Source: Amyelois transitella
Taxonomy: Eukaryota > Arthropoda > Insecta > Lepidoptera > Pyralidae
NCBI RefSeq assembly: GCF_032362555.1
Contig: NC_083509.1
Span: 3,991,001-4,055,000 of the forward strand
Direction of reading: 5' to 3'
Length of the DNA: 64,000 nucleotides
Below, piece after piece: positions 52,785-64,000 of the stretch; the stretch's first letter is position 1, and each line of letters begins with the position of its first letter. Both the position numbers and the translations under genes were made by a program. The notes under the pieces are model-generated. The model was not told the DNA's origin, searched no databases, and was given only the letters and a program-made list of their open reading frames with translations.

Positions 52785-54050
52785 CTTCACACATTTCCAT
52801 AAATTTCATATTGTACTTGTAAAATACACTTTTTTTAAGTTAAGGCTGTGTCAAGCGACCAGCGTCTAGTCTATCTAAGTTACAAATGATAAATCCCGAG
52901 TTACTCCACAAATACAATTTACAGTACACCTTTATAAGTATAAATATGAGGTACTATAGGTATACCAACGTTGCGCATTCATCGCTAAATGCAGACCATA
53001 CGTCAGTGCCATGGCTGTCCAGCAAAAGGGAGACAGAACCGGGGGTTGTAACATTCGTTTTGTGCCCTGAAAGCCACCTTTGATGATTCGGGGAATTCTA
53101 TGAGACCCCTGTGCAAAAATTTGCTTTTCTGTATATTTCAATCACTAAAAATGTACTGGAATGTGTTATGATTTTTACGAAATGTGCGTTTAGAATTTTC
53201 ACGAATATTGTGCAAGTAAAAGTTTTTAATTTAACGCTGTGTCTGTTTGCGATATCCGCTGTTTTTTCTGTACTGTCGTTTAGAAAGCGATGTAATTTTT
53301 TGACTAAAATAATCGATATAATAATTATATCGGATTTTGTCAAATAAATATTTTTTTTATTATTCCTAATTGATAACTTACAATTTCACTCACTTTCGCA
53401 ATAAGAATATTTCCATTGCATGTTAAAATTGAACCAACCATTGCGACAAACTTTGTAAATAAAAAGGGAACTCTGCATTGAATAACTTTAAGTTTATTTT
53501 CTTGAACAAACAGTGGTTGACTGCGCAATCGGAGTTCATTTGACGAGCTTGTTAGAGTTAGAACTTGTTTACTTATATTCAAATCATTTGTATGGTAATT
53601 TGAAACATACCGGGCTATTTCGTTATTATGAACTGTTCAAATTAAAATAGTTTTTATTTCTGAGATTTTTGCCGTGGTAGTTTCTAACTTTGCGGAACTC
53701 ACCGAAATGTCCAGTCCAGTGGTTGCTAATGTCCATTTCTTTGAACGTCCATTCTTTGAATGTCCCTTTCCCCAAATATCTCTTTTCCTGAGTTTGTTAC
53801 TCCTAAAGGTCTAATTTATTTCTGGCCCATATTTTATTTAATATCATCTTGTAGTTTTTGAAGACATTCGTAATAGACAATACTGTTATGACAGTCTGAA
53901 GAGCTTTTTCCAAGCGCTTCATGTCCATTGAAATTCACGATAAATTCTAAAGCTTTTGTCTATGTCATTATCACAAGTCTGCCGTAGTCTGTGGTGGAGA
54001 AGCAATCCTCAGCCTTAGTCACAAACAAGTAGGTAATTTATTAATATCTA
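52785..54050. other. Intergenic, no gene recognised
   Basis: Overlapping opposite-strand frames of 65-81 codons between 52886 and 53582 have no domain, splice partner or coding signature. AT-rich. Confidence 0.45.
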
Positions 54051-54061
54051 GCATGTTCAAT

Positions 54062-54316
54062 ACATACATACATACATATAATCACATCTATTTCCCTTGC
54101 AGGGTAGACATAGCCAACAGTCTTGAAAATACTGATAGGCCACGTTCAGCTGTTTGGCTTAATGATATAATTGAGATTCAAATATAGTGACAGGTTGCTA
54201 GCCCGTCGCCTAAAAGAAGAATCCCAAGTTTATAAGCCTATCTCCTAGTCGCCTTTTACGAAATCCATGGGAAAAAGATGGAGAGGTCCTATTCTTCTTT
54301 CTATTGTTGCCACAGG
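54062..54316 (-). repeat. RTE-derived SINE, near full length, 11-bp target duplication
   Basis: (TACA)n at the left, AATCACATCTATTTCCCTTG, GACAGGTTGCTAGCCCGTCG, TTTTACGAAATCCATGGG and TTCTATTGTTGCCACAG at the right. Exact GCATGTTCAAT repeats lie at 54051-54061 and 54317-54327. Confidence 0.9.
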
Positions 54317-54327
54317 GCATGTTCAAT

Positions 54328-55440
54328 CTTAAACAAAATACAAGTACATTTACAATTTCATTAAATAAGAGTCAATATACTCAACAAGTACGTGTAAATA
54401 CTTCAAACTCAGATGTTAACACATTAATATGCACACGAAAATGAAATTTCGCGTCGGCAAGCTGTTGGAGCAGTAAATAAGATCCGGAACAAATATCCGG
54501 TGTTAACTGAACATGTTACGGGATGTTGCCGTTCTTGTCTAACAGTGGGGATAAGAGAGGGACAGAAAGACCCGGTTATACCCGGTTGATGACGATTCGC
54601 GATAGTACCAAGACGCTTTGATTGACATCGCAATCGCGCGGAATGTTGAAACTGAAAATGTGAAATGCTTTTTGTTATAAAGAAATATATTTGAAGTATG
54701 TAGGTACCTTATCTAACTAGAAAATGTAACTTTTTAATTAATAAATAATAAATAAATTAAATAGCTTTAATTTGCTGATCTGTTCATTGTTTTGGTGTTT
54801 GTCCTGATTGTGTTCTCCCTGGATAGTGACCCAGGGTCCTATGAATACGATTAAGTCGTTGACAACGAGTAACTGTTCAGACCGTGGGGTAAGGTTGAAG
54901 TCCTTAGTGGCCTTGTACTACGTTCAAAATCATAATAGGGGTCCTATTCTGGAGAACTAGGAATTAAATAACGTCATTCACTATGTTCATTCATACATTT
55001 TGTGATCACCGAAATATGAAAACGGAGAAAATTACACAATTTACTAAGTTCAGTCTCGACAAGCCCGTAGAGGGCGGGCGTTATCTCGAACTAATTAATT
55101 TTATTAATATCCCAGCCGAGGTGTCGACTAACACCACTGTACCATGACCCCCCGAGCTCTTCAGACTTCCAAACGAAATTGGACTTCTGAAAGATCCCCT
55201 ACATACCTGGAGGTCTACGTTAATTGGTCTAATCTTTACAGGTGATGTATAGTGATTTAGTAGCGAGCAATAAATTGGCAATATTCATTTATTATTCTAA
55301 TCGAAGGAGATAATCGGTTCATTAATTTGTCATAGCAAATTACTTTGGTTTGATAAACGACGTGTAAATGGAATATGTGAAGCTATAAATAGAGTATTTC
55401 CTGTATTCGTACATACTACATTTTAATAATTTCTTTGTCT
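54328..55440. other. Intergenic, nothing recognised
   Basis: Short minus-strand frames at 54424-54633 and 55081-55281 show no domain. A weak match to the tRNA-SINE 3' end (AGAAAATTACACAATTTAC) lies near 55025. Confidence 0.4.
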
Positions 55441-55488
55441 AAAAACTTCGTATCCGTACTTACTGTACGGATACAAAGTCTTTTTCAG
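55441..55488. repeat. Hairpin with 5-nt loop
   Basis: AAAAACTTCGTATCCGTAC and GTACGGATACAAAGTCTTTTT pair with one G:T-type mismatch and a one-to-two-base bulge around TTACT. Confidence 0.75.
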
Positions 55489-56973
55489 GGAGCTTGAGCC
55501 ACTTCAGAAACTTTTTTATTAATTACCAAATTCATGTACACAGAAAACTTATAGAAAGAAAGGTTATGTTTTAAAGACTCCACCAGTAAGCAAGCATATG
55601 ATTATTCCTTTACCATATTCACAGCTGTTATATTTCGATAAAGAAAGCATGAGCGTCAATTTTTACCTGCCCATTGCTTGCTGACAAACACCTTTGGAAA
55701 AAACTTTAATATGTTATTTATAAAAGATAAGAATTGAAATTCAAATATATATTTTCATAAAGGTAAAACATTCGTAGTAATTACAATCACGGTTATAAAC
55801 ATCGTAAGTATTCATATTGAAAGCAATTTTTCACGTCGTCGTCTCCCGTATCGCTTACCGTGGGGCGCTAAAATTGCAGGCTCTGCACATGCCCTCGAGC
55901 ATATTTATTGTTACACGAAGTTATAAATACTTGAAAGAGGCTAGGTTCCTTTTATTTCTACAAAAAATGTTTGAGAAACGTTTAAAAATATGTAGGATTA
56001 TGTGTAAAAATATAGAATACTTACCTTCATATATTAACCTTACTTAGCTGGTTTGCGGTACAACATAGGTACATGGTTTAAGCTTCCCTTTGAGTATAAT
56101 TTAAGTTATGGGAGAGAGACGTTTTTAATTTGCGTGGATCGCGCTCCAAAGAAGATAGTGTGAACAATGACTAGGCCCATTAGAAACATTAACATTGTAA
56201 TGGTTAGTAAAAGAATGCTGGAAGAGTAATTTTGTAATTTTACATGGGAACCAACATTAATTTATTTTATAAGCTCAACACTAAGCTTGATAAAAAATAC
56301 TATATCAGAAAGAGAAAATAAAAAAAAAGAAAAAAGAATTAGTACATCAGTGAACATCTTGCAACAGCAGGTGTCGGGGTGGAGCCCCAAGCGAGGGGAA
56401 CTTGCGACTTTTTTGTCGATTTAGATATAAACACTCAGTATTTGCGATCATTTAACTTGTGCTGGTTGTACCATTTGTGTAGGTAATATTGAGTTATCAA
56501 TCTTATACTATTTAATAAATTACGAGTATATTAAGTCATTAATCTTGCATTGTTTTATGGATATAATAAAGAATAGCTAAGTTAAATTTGTAAATTGATT
56601 AGGAACAGTATTTTATTTTGCATTTGCGTTTAAGACGGAATAAGTGGTTGCATTTTACGTTTGCTGTTATTTTTAATTTGGCATTACAAGAAAAAGTAAG
56701 CTAAAATTAATTACGCCTTCCTACATTCTACATAGGTATGATAAACAGCTTAATGAAAAACCTAACGTATCTTTTTCAAATATTTTATCCTATATTTCTA
56801 ATACAAAAAATATATTCTGTTAAAAAATGCTCTACGGCAGAGTACGGGTAGAGTTTTGGTTAGGTCGTAGCACCTCAAAGGTTTGGTAGCTACGAAGCTG
56901 CAGAGCTACGAAATTTTGAAAACACTTTACTTATTATTATTTATTAAAGATGAATGATATTCTACAATAGTAA
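55489..56973. other. Intergenic, nothing recognised
   Basis: The 76-codon frame at 55817-56047 (+) has no recognised domain. No clear repeat seen. Confidence 0.45.
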
Positions 56974-57010
56974 ACCTTCACAAAAATTAAACGAATATTT
57001 TTGTGAAGGT
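56974..57010. repeat. 14-bp perfect hairpin
   Basis: ACCTTCACAAAAAT and ATTTTTGTGAAGGT are exact reverse complements around a 9-nt loop. Confidence 0.9.
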
Positions 57011-57610
57011 AATTGTAGGTATATAGGTTATGCAATTTTGGATGCAAAATAAAATAATATTTTGTTGATACTTTATTTTTTAAATGGAATTAGATAACTA
57101 TTTACCGTCTTTATTTATATCTCATTTACTGTAAAAAGAATTGCGTATTTTCTATCATTTCACATTTCGATTCTCTATGATACATACAAATGTGTATGTA
57201 CGAGTAGGTATATATAGCATCAAAGCGGTAACAAAGAAAATACAAAACCAAATGGACAGACAATATTACTGTTAATATTTTATTCTGCTTATCGAAAGTG
57301 ATCATCTTAACCGACTCATTCATTAGAGGTTCTTATTGAACACTTCTAAACCTCTTAGACACATTTCATTATGCACCACCAGATAATCCACGATGATGCA
57401 TCTAGAACAAAAGTTTTCTACGTCCGCCATTTTGGCCATGAGCACAGAAAAGGGGGGATGCGTTACTGAATAATTCATAAGGGATAGTAACGCAGGTTTT
57501 GTATATGTATGTATGTCAAATAACAGGTACTGAATAAACATTTTGTTCGGCACCTGTATGGAAGTAGGTGTATATGGAAATATTTGAGGCATGTGTGTGT
57601 TAGAATTATG
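57011..57610. other. Intergenic, no gene recognised
   Basis: Minus-strand frames of 65 and 100 codons (57126-57323, 57323-57625) overlap AT-rich and RTE-tail sequence and show no known domain. Confidence 0.4.
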
Positions 57611-57682
57611 CATGGATTGTAGCAATTGGAAAGATGTAGTCTTTGCCTACCCCTCCGGGAAAGAGGCGTGATTTTATGTATG
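57611..57682 (+). repeat. RTE LINE 3'-end fragment, very short
   Basis: GGAAAGATGTAGTCTTTGCC, TACCCCTCCGGGAAAGAGGC and GTGATTTTATGTATG are nearly identical to 24692-24748 of the LINE. A young but heavily 5'-truncated insertion. Confidence 0.88.
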
Positions 57683-58319
57683 CAGTACCATGAACCAAGC
57701 TGCATTTGACCGGGTCTTGGATTTTCAATGGGATATGCAAAATGTTTGTCTTAGCCCATGCCGAAGATTAAAGTATTCTACACTAACACCGTTCATTCAC
57801 TAAGGCCGAACTATACTGTTATTGTTAAATTTTCGTATTTGTATGCTGTTTAATTTAATTTCCTATCCTATCCTGCTTATATCTCCTACTTTTGTTATCC
57901 CAGGTCCATTCAAATTAATCCTGCGGCGTGTCCGGCTCGCGAAAATTATTTAGACTGACGTACACGGTAAATAAAGGATTAAGCGAGATCGCTAAATACT
58001 CGTATATTTTGGATTTGGTCCCCACGCAGAGGGTTCTGTACACCAATAACGTAGATTTTACAATCCAACCCCTTTATTTGAACATGTAGACGTCTGTAAT
58101 ATCAGCGTTTGGGAAACAGAATGAGGCTGATTAAGTTCGATGTTTTTGGCTTTTATTGTGATGTAGGGAGTGTCAAGGTCGGTGACCTTTGGGGTTCCGG
58201 GAAAGATTCGGCAAGGTGTGTTTCGTTTGCTTGCGATTGGTTAAGTTTCTTAATTTTATTATTATCCGTTTAACAATTCATGTACCATCGTCTTATTTTT
58301 TATTATATTCTTATATATA
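57683..58319. other. Intergenic, nothing recognised
   Basis: No gene or repeat supported. Confidence 0.5.
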
Positions 58320-58475
58320 CATATATGATTACGTCTTTATCCCTTACCAGGTGGTTTTCAGTCTTGAAAATACTTCACTTTCTGCTGTATGGCTTAATAA
58401 TGGAATTGTGTAAAAATTAAAATTAAAAGAACAATTCCAAGTTTAAAAGCCTTTCCTTTGATTGACTTTTAAGTC
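58320..58475 (-). repeat. RTE-derived SINE, decayed
   Basis: ATATGATTACGTCTTTATCC, CAGTCTTGAAAATACTTC, GCTGTATGGCTTAATAATGG and ATTCCAAGTTTAAAAGCC. The 74-codon plus-strand frame over it is not a gene. Confidence 0.65.
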
Positions 58476-59040
58476 ATTTTTTCTCCGCAACTAGACGAGC
58501 ATGAAGACATCTTAATAGGGACTTCGAAATATCAAATCACTTTAGGAAATATATTTTAGGTTTTGTATCGACATGTCAAATAAATAAACGCAACAATCAG
58601 TCAATTAAACGCAATGTACAAATTTAATCATTTCAAACAATGCCTAAAAGTTGGAGCATGCCATATATTCGCAATAACCATGCTCTAACACTTAATTATG
58701 TGATTTATTACCCCGATTTCACAATACCAAACGAGGTATTTTAACCATGACACCTGCATTGTTTATTACGACATCCAGCGCAGTGTGCACTCTGCTTTAA
58801 ATAAATTACGATACTTTGTATCATTTAATGCATCCTACTTTAAATGATTTTATTGGTAGTAATGATGTAATTTATTCTGTTTACATTATTTATCGTCTGT
58901 TTTATTCGAATCATTGGAGTGATAGTTAAAATATGCAATGAGTGTGCTGCATTGTTTTTCAGGAGCTTATACATACGTGTATGTTCGCTGCTATGTAAAT
59001 GTTGACAATGTGACAAAGAAATAATAATTACATTAATTGT
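58476..59040. other. Intergenic, nothing recognised
   Basis: No supported gene or repeat. Confidence 0.5.
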
Positions 59041-59287
59041 CACATACATATAATCACGTCTTTATCCCTTGCGGGGTAGACCCCAACTACTCAATAGAAA
59101 AGACTGTGATAGCTCACCCTCAGCTGTTTAATTGAGATTCAAATAGTGACAGGTAGCAACCGCAATCTGCCATCGCCCATCGCTTAAAAGAAGAATCATT
59201 TTATATGCCTATTCTTAAGTCGCCTTTATCCATAGGAAATAAATAAAGTGGTCCTATTCTTTCTATTGGAGCCGGGCACCACACGGC
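59041..59287 (-). repeat. RTE-derived SINE, near full length, rearranged middle
   Basis: ACATACATATAATCACGTC, CCCTTGCGGGGTAGACCCC, GATTCAAATAGTGACAGGTAG, a small duplication (CATCGCCCATCGC) and GAGCCGGGCACCACACGGC at the right end. The flanks share AGAAATAATAATTA (about 59018 and 59287), a possible target duplication. Confidence 0.85.
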
Positions 59288-59440
59288 AGAAATAATAATA
59301 ATTAATTTCGGTTATTTGAATATTCTTTCGAAGCATCTATGAACAAAAAAAAAATACATGCAAGGTAACTTACGACTACTTACTTGGTTTCTCATGTCAC
59401 CATCATCCTCCTGGCAATAGTTAAATAACATAATCTATGT

Positions 59441-59690
59441 ATATTGGATCATGGTTATACATCCAGTTGCTTGTATGTGAAGGTTTCTTCACTATGTTTT
59501 TCCTCCCCGTAAGTGCATCGTTTGGTAATCAAACTAATGTATACAACTCACGAAAGAGACACTGGGACATGGTCATCAAAATCGTCAAAGTCGTTCAAAT
59601 CCTATCATTTGAACCTGTCTCCCTAAATATCGGCACTTTAACCGTTCAACCAACAACGCTCTCACGTTATAAATTATACTATACGTGGAA
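59441..59690 (-). repeat. Dispersed family B copy
   Basis: GGATCATGGTTATACATCC, AGTTGCTTGTATGTGAAGG, CACTATGTTTTTCCTCCCCG and ATCAAACTAATGTATAC, ending near CTTTAACCGTTCAACCAAC. The 91-codon plus-strand frame at 59437-59712 is translated repeat. Confidence 0.8.
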
Positions 59691-61350
59691 TAGTGTCATT
59701 TCTTTCTTCTAACAGGTGTTATTTTACTATAGATACTTAAACGGAAACATCAAAACAAATGTATAAAAGGGTCTTATTCCTCATAAAATAAAGAGGCGAA
59801 TGATGAATAAGTTAGAAGTGTTTTATAAGGAAAACCTATTCGGCATTGCCACCGAGTGACGCCCATTCAGACAGACGCATTCGTCATCGCGACAATGTCG
59901 ATGTCCCGAGTTCCGGACGCGAAAAAAGATTTGGTTACGACCATAGATAAATATGAAAATAGTGAATGAAGAAATTTTTCTCTTTCAAATATGTAAGAGA
60001 AGAAAACATGTCAGGTGGGTAAGTAGGTACCTTTCGACATAACGATTTAAGCGTGTAGTCAAATCGAAAAATGAAACGAAACTTTAACACATCTCACATT
60101 GAAGTCTTAAAAGGTACGTCAAATGTATGCTAACGGCAACGCCGGTCCTGGTCAAAGATGTACTTCGGGCGCTCTCCTGAAAGATGAGGATCTGGACAAA
60201 CGCTAGGAGTAAGAAGGCAAAAGACAGTTTTTCCAGTATGCATCGTTTTCAGTTTTACACCATTAACATGCATGCCAAAAAATACATGAACAATCTTTAC
60301 ACGTATTTGGTCTACGATTTCGTTTCACAGCCATGAATGCCCCATACTTCCGAATCCCTTGAGCTGCGTTATGATGAATGGTGTTATTCTTTTCAAAGTC
60401 GGCATTCCTTCATGTGATCTCCGAGTTTTGTGGTAATATTACATGTCTGAAGGGTGCCTTAAACTGGCGTGATAAGTTTTGGAGAAATTAATCTCTTGAA
60501 TCCAGTCTTTTCTCCATATATACCTCTCATGTTTGGGTTTTTGAAAGAGCCACTGTTTAATGTTGTACATATACTTTAACAAAATAAAAAAAAATTGCTT
60601 CATTTATTACTTATAATTTTTATAAAATATTTAGGAATTAATAGACAAAATAAACGCCTAAATATTTTATGTGAGCAAAAGCCCAGTTATAAAAGTTCCT
60701 GGTGAAATCTTAGGGAAAATTTATATGAAATTTGCAACAAGTCTCAAAGAAAAATTATCAATTTTTTCGGCAAATGAAAACGTTTTTGGGTAAATTATTT
60801 ACATGGATTTTGCAATAACTAAAGATGATGAAAAGATTAAATATAAAGTAAAAGAAATATGCGGAAATGCAAAAATACAGCAAGTGGAAATATGAGTGGA
60901 AACGGAGGTGGAGTAAATTCTCTGATTACCCCTTCGAGTAAGAGATTTGCTAGTGTATTTATGCAAAATAAACAAATTACTTTTGGAAAGCATTTACATC
61001 AATGACTGGAAGTAATGCTATAGCATCTCAAAATCCGGAATGACTTGGAAGTTGTCCTAATAAATATCACAGCAAGACGTCTGCAGCCCTCATACCTTCG
61101 CCCCTTCAGGGTGAGTTCATCGATTGCCTGTAATTATATTATGTACCCCTTGGTACCTGCGGTTAATCTACTAAGACGTAGGGGCGATGATCTTCGCAGC
61201 TTGATTCCAAAAAAGTGTGTAAAATTTTACACTGTACTAATTGTTATTGACACGCAATCTTGTTTTTTTTTTTTTTAATAAGTTACGACGATAAGCTTTG
61301 TAAGACAAAATAAATTAAATTGTTAAGATAATATTTCGTCATGCTCCTGG
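59691..61350. other. Intergenic, no gene recognised
   Basis: Short frames at 60799-60993 (-) and 61045-61278 (+) have no recognised domain. Otherwise AT-rich sequence. Confidence 0.45.
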
Positions 61351-61525
61351 CTTTACTTCCAGTAATCCGCCTCTTTCTCTCTTGAGAGGAACCCGGGTTA
61401 TCACTAATTACCTAAGACCACGGTCTCGGATTGAGTAAGTCTGGTTTTTCCACATCCATAGTTATATATACTCGTACATCCAGTTTCTGAATGAGTTAGT
61501 CTTACTAACGATGTTTTACAATCAA
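61351..61525 (-). repeat. Dispersed family B copy, decayed
   Basis: CTCTTGAGAGGAACCCGGG, AAGTCTGGTTTTTCCACATC, ACATCCAGTTTCTGAATG and AACGATGTTTTACAATC match the family order with many changes. Confidence 0.55.
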
Positions 61526-61725
61526 ATTATACCTACTAAGATAATTCAGACGCGCCTTTGGTGGTGTCTTATTGACGTGACATGAATTATTTTTACTATC
61601 ACCCACACAAAGGTTTTCTGCTTAACCCGATGGTAGACTGTTAGATAATGCTATTAGCATTAAAACCTCCTATTGTACTTTCAAATTATGTAATTGTTAC
61701 AATAAAGAAAAACTAAATAAATAAA

Positions 61726-61958
61726 TGGTGCCGTGTGGTTCCCGGCACCATTACAAAAAAGAATAGGACCACTTCATCTCTTTCCCATGGATGTCGTAAA
61801 AGACGACTAAGGGATAGGCTTATAAACTTAGGATTCCTCTTTTAGGCGATGGGCTAGCAACCTGTCACTATTTGAATCTCAGTGGCCATTCTATCTTTTC
61901 AAAACTGTTGGCTCTGTCTACCCCGCAAAGGATATAGACGTGACCATATGTATGTATG
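61726..61958 (+). repeat. RTE-derived SINE, 12-bp target duplication
   Basis: Head TGGTGCCGTGTGGTTCCCGG and the next 100 bp are nearly identical to the LINE 5' end at 21331-21440. Body GCGATGGGCTAGCAACCTG follows with a small deletion, then CTACCCCGCAAAGGATATAG and a (TATG)n tail. Exact TAAATAAATAAA repeats lie at 61714-61725 and 61959-61970. Confidence 0.92.
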
Positions 61959-61989
61959 TAAATAAATAAACTATATAATAGGTATTTTA

Positions 61990-62345
61990 TACAGGCTGTA
62001 AGGCTCTGGAATGCTCTTCCTGAAATTATTAGGAGAGTCTAGTCGCTCTGTGTTCATACATGCTGTGAATGGGTTATTTCTTCGGCAGATCAATAATTGG
62101 TCATCCTAATTTGATATTTTATGTATTTATAAGTATTTATAGGGTCCTAATGTATATTATGCATCTTGTCTGTATTTATGCATGCTTTTTGTAATGTATT
62201 TATTTTTCAGTATGCATGTGCACTTTATCGCACCACTAATTTAAAGTTTTTTCTGTTTGGTCAGCTGGTTGACTGGTAAAGAATGCCAAACGGCATTAAT
62301 TCCGCCTTTTGTATATTTTTTTTTTGGAATAAAGTTTTTAATATA
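61990..62345 (+). repeat. 3' end of a CR1/Jockey-type LINE, decayed
   Basis: The frame at 62001 reads RLWNALPEIIRRV then a stop, a motif (WNxLPxxIR) at the C-terminus of many LINE reverse transcriptase ORFs. A 3' UTR follows with GGTTGACTGGTAAAGAATGCC, AACGGCATTAATTCCGCC and a final GGAATAAAGTTTTTAAT. Clade assignment is from memory of similar insect elements and is tentative. Confidence 0.6.
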
Positions 62346-64000
62346 TAAATATATAATACTTAAATTAAAGTTTGTTAGGTTGACTTGAAATTATATCTTG
62401 TCGCAATTTTTCCCCAGATTAAGTACTATTTATTTTCTTATCCTAGTTATTATTAAAAAAATTAAGTAGAAAAACAAATGCATTGGAATTACAAGTTACC
62501 TCTTATAGCCAAATTAAGTAGGTACTTAAAAGTTACTAATGAAGCTTAGATGTAAATATAAATTTATAACTAAGCTCTTACTTTGAGCATTCAAACAATA
62601 ATTCATCATCACACCTAAGAGTACGTAAATTAATAATTCATAGAACGCAAAAACAAAATACTATAATCCTGTTAGAGACTCTCATGCTTTTGTCCCTGGC
62701 TTTATCTTGGGGGCCCTGAAACAGGGATCTACGTATTAGGCCCCACGCTGAGTGGGGGACCCGTGTAGTCATAGCGCAATATTCTTTGGAACAGAATGTC
62801 ATGTTAGCATTTGAGGCTTTCGAAAGACGTCTCATATTTTGACATGATTTTTTTTTCAGCTTATTATAGAGAAGCAACAACTAACTATTTCTAATTTCGT
62901 ATTTTTCGGTGTTATGATTTTATATATTTTTTGGAAAACCCTGATCGACTGACCGATAAAGAAAATAAAAGTAACCTTTTGTATTTACCAAATCATTTTA
63001 ATATTACTCTTTAAATTTGTTAAAAACTTGATTAATGTTATCATTTTGAGTGGTTAGACGATAGTGACAACAATTTTCACATTCCTTTTTCATCACACTT
63101 CCCATAGCAGTTTCCCTTCTGTTGTTCATAAGCAACTCTGGTACAAGAGCATTAATATTCTAACTTTGTCGAACGTGTTTTGTTTTCATTCGACTGTTTT
63201 TGTTTTAATTAGTTCGATGCTCGGACTGTCGCATGGGTTAATCGAGTAGTTTTAATTCGGCAGGGTTGCTATGGGAGTAAGCTGCTAGATATTCGCTGTA
63301 TGTAGCTATACTGTTTATGCAAAGTCGGTTTTTAATTAGTATTTTACTTATCTACATACATAACAAATGTACAAATAATATCTAACATCAAAAATTTATT
63401 TTAATTGTCTTTAAAAAGTGTCGGAAAGTGGCCCCCAGTTATTAAAGATTTTGGCGGAAAATGCAACTGAGAACACGCAAATATAACATTTTTATTATTA
63501 TAAAATACTTTAAAAATTCGTATTTTTATTCCAGGTTTCAACCAAAGTAAGTTTCAGTTGAAAACATTCAAAACTTTTTCCAAAAAATTTGTCAGTCCTG
63601 TAGTCGCAGATATCCAGCGTATTAATCATAATGAATCACGTAGCTAACTAGGGCACGGCCGTCCGAAAGTTTCCGGGAAAATGGCTACATTTGCTTGTGT
63701 TATCTCGCGAGAGCAGGTGACAAAGTAAGAAAATAAAGTTGGAACTGTTCTTGGACACAGCCGACATAATTCATGTTTATCTTTGCATTGCCGGCCGCTG
63801 CGACACCGCAATTAGAGGATTTCTCTTCAATTCCGTTTAAATGCGCAAACCTTTTTAAATTGTCCGGCTGTTTTATTTTTAATGACGTTTACTCGGGCGT
63901 TTTGTGTAGAACCGTCTTGTTTTTCTGCTGACCACTGCAATTCAGGAATAAATAGTCTTCCAACGTCTCTTGTGGTTCATTTCAACGACTCTCATTTCAT
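62346..64000. other. Intergenic with a GC-richer stretch at 63640-63960
   Basis: No gene supported; short frames at 62638-62880 (-) and 63064-63249 (+) show no domain. 63640-63960 has unusual composition (GGGCACGGCCGTCCGAAAG, TTGCCGGCCGCTGCGACACC) and is repeat-free by eye, so a conserved non-coding element or an exon of a gene outside the window is possible. Confidence 0.35.

Overview
The window looks like a moth or butterfly (Lepidoptera) nuclear genome. It is AT-rich, its genes are split by short introns with GT-AG borders, and it is full of repeats typical of that order: Helitron ends of the form TC...CTAG with a GC-rich 3' hairpin, an RTE-type LINE ending in (TGTA)n, a SINE that shares both ends with that LINE, a tRNA-derived SINE, and (CAGA)n-bearing repeat modules. 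I cannot name the species.

The only host genes I can support are three LITAF-domain genes on the + strand, in tandem. LITAF-A is 17728-20337 (3 coding exons, 127 aa). LITAF-B is 25901-29563 (4 coding exons, 149 aa). LITAF-C is 39976-40625 (2 coding exons, 78 aa), with a possible non-coding first exon ending at 33470. In each gene the two zinc-binding cysteine pairs sit on different exons. Each last exon is exactly 103 nt and begins in the same codon phase, so the three are paralogs copied after that intron existed. A and B also carry a proline-rich N-terminus with a PPxY motif; C as read lacks it. LITAF proteins are small membrane-associated proteins of the endosome/lysosome.

1-17.6 kb: no supported host gene. 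It holds dispersed repeats, a decayed Helitron helicase (6050-6432), a 360-bp direct duplication around an ATGGTA-type satellite (6918-7901) and a perfect 63-bp palindrome (14503-14565). 17.7-29.8 kb: LITAF-A, then a near full-length RTE LINE with an open 1036-codon frame (21625-24735), then LITAF-B. 29.8-41 kb: repeats, a possible TIR transposon (38149-39380) and LITAF-C. 41-64 kb: no supported host gene; it holds Helitron copies with a tandem array of about 150-bp units (47.9-50.5 kb), many RTE-derived SINEs, RTE tail fragments, two 3' ends of another LINE, and small hairpins.

The items most worth follow-up are the LITAF cluster, a pre-miRNA-like hairpin in LITAF-A intron 2, the LINE/SINE parent-child relation, the palindromes, and the unclassified TIR element. 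All gene models come from reading splice sites and frame by eye; there is no transcript evidence.
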